NCBI RefSeq assembly: GCF_938029845.1
Contig: NZ_CALHGG010000145.1
Span: 1 to 6,668 of the forward strand
Source of the DNA: an uncultured Capnocytophaga sp.
Lineage (GTDB): Bacteria; Bacteroidota; Bacteroidia; Flavobacteriales; Flavobacteriaceae
Reading direction: 5' to 3'
Length of the DNA: 6,668 nucleotides
In this document: positions 4,372-6,668 of the stretch, in pieces
Layout of the letters: each line of letters starts with the position of its first letter
Numbering within the stretch: the stretch's first letter is position 1
Made by a program: the position numbers and the translations under genes
The notes under the pieces: model-generated
Seen by the model: the letters and a program-made list of their open reading frames with translations, nothing else
Database searches by the model: none
What the model was told of the DNA's origin: nothing

Positions 4372-6342
4372 ATGAATGTAAAAAATGTAAGACTTATTAA
4401 CAAGGAAGAAAGCGATGAAATAAATCGCTTATCTAACGAGGCTCTAAAATTATTAAACTTATCTGATGAATCAAATATCATTGATATCTTAAATGATAAA
4501 GATCAATGGTTGACAGGAAAAGCTTTGGCCCAGATGTTGAATGTTTCAGATAGAACGATTCGCTCAGACATTGAAGCTATCAACAGGGAATACCAAAGAG
4601 AAATGATTATCTCAAATAAGCGTCTTGGTTATAAATTAGACGAGCAGGCTATTTCAGAGATGGAATTAGTGACCAACAATATCATTCCTCAGACACCGCA
4701 GGAACGCTGTATTTGGATTATTAAATAGCTTCTTTTCAACTCAAAGGAATTGAATCTGTATGATTTGGAAAATCGTGTTTTCATCAGCGGTTATTCGATT
4801 GAAAATGATTTGGGGCGTATTAAAAAGATGATTAAAGATTATCATCTAAATTTGAAACGTTCTAAGAATTTTGTTGAACTGATTGGAGAGGAAAACGAGA
4901 AGCGTAAACTTTATCGTAAATTATTAACTGATGAAGTACAAGGGAACTTTACCAACTTAAATATATTGGCGACTTTGTTTTCAGATTTTGATTTTCTAAA
5001 AATATCGGATGTTTTTACGGAAACTTGCTATGAATATGATTATCAAATCAAAGAATCGCTTTTTCCTATTGTTATGATTCATGCAGGAGTTGCGATTGAG
5101 AGAATTATCAGTGGAAATTATGCTGAGAATATTGAACTACCGGATGAATCCTTTACGGAGACTTTGGAGTATCAGTTATCAAAAGAATTCTTTGAGAGAG
5201 TAGAGGAAGAATGCAGGATTCATTCAGTAAAAAATGAAATTATCAAGTTTGCTATTCTACTTTGTAGTAGTAATAGTCAACAAGATTTTACACAAAAAGA
5301 AGAAATTCGAGAGATTGTAGTTGCAGTTTTGTCAAAAATTAATGACAACTTTGATATTGACTTTTCAGTCGATTAGGCTTTGGTAAGTGGGCTTGGAAAC
5401 CATATTTCATCATTGATTGAACGACAAAAAACTAATACTAGCATGTCGAATGTCTATCTTAAGGAAATCAAGCGAAAGTATCCGTTGGTATTTGAGATGG
5501 CTGTTCATGCAGGTGAAGTGTTAAGTGAGCGGTTGGAGAAAAAAGTTGGAGAAAATGAATTATCGTTCATCGCTTTACATCTTGGAGTTGCTTATGATCG
5601 AGTGAATAGTCCGAGTAAATATCGAGCAGTAGTGATTATTTCCAATAATCAAATGTTATCCAAGCCTTTTATTGATAAAATCAATTCACGCTTTGAAGAA
5701 CGGATGTCAATTGTTTTTCACTATAAAATTTTTGATGAGCGACAAGTGGGAGCGATTGAGCCAGATTTAATTATTTCAACAGTTCCCTTGAAACATCAGC
5801 TAAAAATTCCTACTTTGCAATTATCACTTCTTTTTGATTATGAAGATGAAAGTAAGATTTTTCAGTTATTGAATCAGTTAGACAAGGCACGCTATCATGA
5901 GAAATTCCAAAAGATGATGGAGCACCTTATCCAAAAGAAATTGTTTTATCGAAAAGACCACGTAGCAGATAGTGAAGAAGCGATTGAATATTTGTGTGAT
6001 GAACTGATCAAAGAAGGACTGGCTGATGAAGGCTATAAGGCGGATGTTATTAAGCGCGAGCGAATCTCAGCAACTTCTTTTGTACAAGGCTTTGCTGTCC
6101 CACATGCCATCGAAATTTCAACAAGCGAATCTTGTATAGCTACATTGACGTTGGATAAGCCTGTTCAATGGGGAAACTTTGAAGTGCGTCTGGTTATCTT
6201 ACTGGCTATCCGAGGAGAAGATAATCAGTTAATGAGTATCTTTTTTGACTGGTTATCAAGTCTAGTTATGGATCCGCAAAAGCTATCTGCTTTATTGAAT
6301 GCGCGTGATCAAAAAGACTTCATCGAAAGTATTTTAGAATAG
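4372..6342 (+). pseudogene. MtlR/LicR-type PRD transcription regulator, interrupted by two in-frame TAG codons
   Basis: One frame runs 656 codons from ATG 4372 to TAG 6340, the usual length for this family, broken only by TAG at 4726-4728 (codon 119) and 5374-5376 (codon 335). The domains are: an HTH at about residues 45-90 (TGKALAQMLNVSDRTIRSDI); PRD1 with MIHAGVAIERI (His237); PRD2 with MAVHAGEVL (His379) and ALHLGVAYDR (His403); an EIIB-like domain from about 417 (YRAVVIISNNQM), with no cysteine where the phosphate loop would be; and an EIIA domain of the mannitol/fructose type with GFAVPHAIEI (His578). Such proteins activate PTS sugar operons and are controlled by phosphorylation of these histidines. 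The first TAG comes just after the HTH part, so unsuppressed translation would give a 118-residue DNA-binding fragment. The surrounding sequence shows no other decay, so inactivation looks recent. The controlled sugar operon is not visible. Confidence 0.88.
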
Positions 6343-6351
6343 GAGAAAAGA

Positions 6352-6668
6352 ATGAAAACTTTTAAAAAAATGAGGAAGCCTCAATCGTCTAGCTTGTCAC
6401 AAACTGGAATGACGAAGCGTTTTGTGGCTTATCTACTAGACTGGTATTTAGGTGCAATGCTGGCGTTACTTCCGACTGGAATTATTTCTCAAAAAATATA
6501 TGGCAACATGCTTCATCAAAATTTATTGACACTTCAAAAACCATACGGTTTGATTTGCGGAATTTTGGGTCTTGTTTGTGCTATGTTTTATTATCTAGCA
6601 GTACCACTTGGGAAAAATAAAGGTCAGACCCTAGGTAAGAGAATAATGAAGCTGAAAATTGTCAAAGA
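6352..6668 (+). CDS. RDD family membrane protein, 5' part (runs off the window)
   Basis: The ATG at 6352 is preceded by AGGAGA (6341-6346), which overlaps the stop of the regulator, so the two were probably cotranscribed. The visible 105 residues have a basic N-terminus (MKTFKKMRKPQ), then KRFVAYLLDWYLGAM, carrying the R-x-x-A-x-x-x-D signature of RDD proteins at Arg23, Ala26 and Asp30 inside the first membrane segment (about residues 24-46). A second membrane segment follows at about 63-86 (YGLICGILGLVCAMFYYLA). The GKNKGQTLGKRIMKLKIV stretch is the conserved loop after the second segment. RDD proteins are small integral membrane proteins of mostly unknown function, some linked to ion transport. 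The C-terminus lies beyond the window. Confidence 0.88.
   Translation, partial: MKTFKKMRKPQSSSLSQTGMTKRFVAYLLDWYLGAMLALLPTGIISQKIYGNMLHQNLLTLQKPYGLICGILGLVCAMFYYLAVPLGKNKGQTLGKRIMKLKIVK

Noticed and set aside
4750..5376. The middle and last parts of the regulator as separate genes starting at TTG codons
   Set aside because: They lie in the same frame as the HTH part, separated only by TAG codons, and together make one family-length protein. The TTG codons have no convincing ribosome binding sites.

Overview
The window looks like an accessory island next to ordinary chromosome in a low-GC Gram-positive bacterium, probably Streptococcus or a close relative. The chromosomal side (4372 to the end) carries a PRD-containing PTS regulator of the MtlR/LicR type and the start of an RDD-family membrane protein with a good AGGAGA ribosome binding site. 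The genus is an inference from gene types and base composition; no marker gene is present.

Positions 1-4328 are a very AT-rich array of small toxin/immunity cassettes from a polymorphic-toxin system. In order they are: a possible immunity gene with a CxCG motif (93-500); a HEAT-like immunity gene (723-1274); a stand-alone WHH-type HNH nuclease toxin domain with a SUKH (SMI1/KNR4) immunity gene overlapping its end (1438-1824, 1814-2257); a toxin tail remnant with a small unrecognised immunity candidate (2455-2839); an orphan toxin C-terminal domain with a frameshifted immunity gene (2850-3478); and an Imm26-like immunity gene (3780-4328). No full-length toxin with a secretion domain (LXG, Rhs, CDI) lies in the window, so this is a bank of C-terminal domains and immunity genes.

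The cassettes are joined by a repeated architecture. Most immunity genes end at, or a few bases before, a 26-bp repeat (B; copies at 527, 1291, 2262 and 3474). B is followed by about 120 bp of related spacer (R) with a candidate promoter. In three copies there follows a strong GAGGGG ribosome binding site and ATG. Last comes a GC-rich 30-bp core (A; copies at 739, 1447, 2424, 2864 and 3733) that abuts each cassette. The A core has no stop codon in any of six frames and is read in three different forward frames by different cassettes. This suggests a DNA-level joining or recombination site that tolerates any reading frame. Two spacers (568-698, 3644-3762) carry long imperfect inverted repeats containing A-core arms; these could fold as RNA or single-stranded DNA.

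The chromosomal regulator (4372-6342) keeps one reading frame over 656 codons but has two internal TAG codons. It is most simply a recently inactivated gene; suppression of TAG is a less likely alternative.
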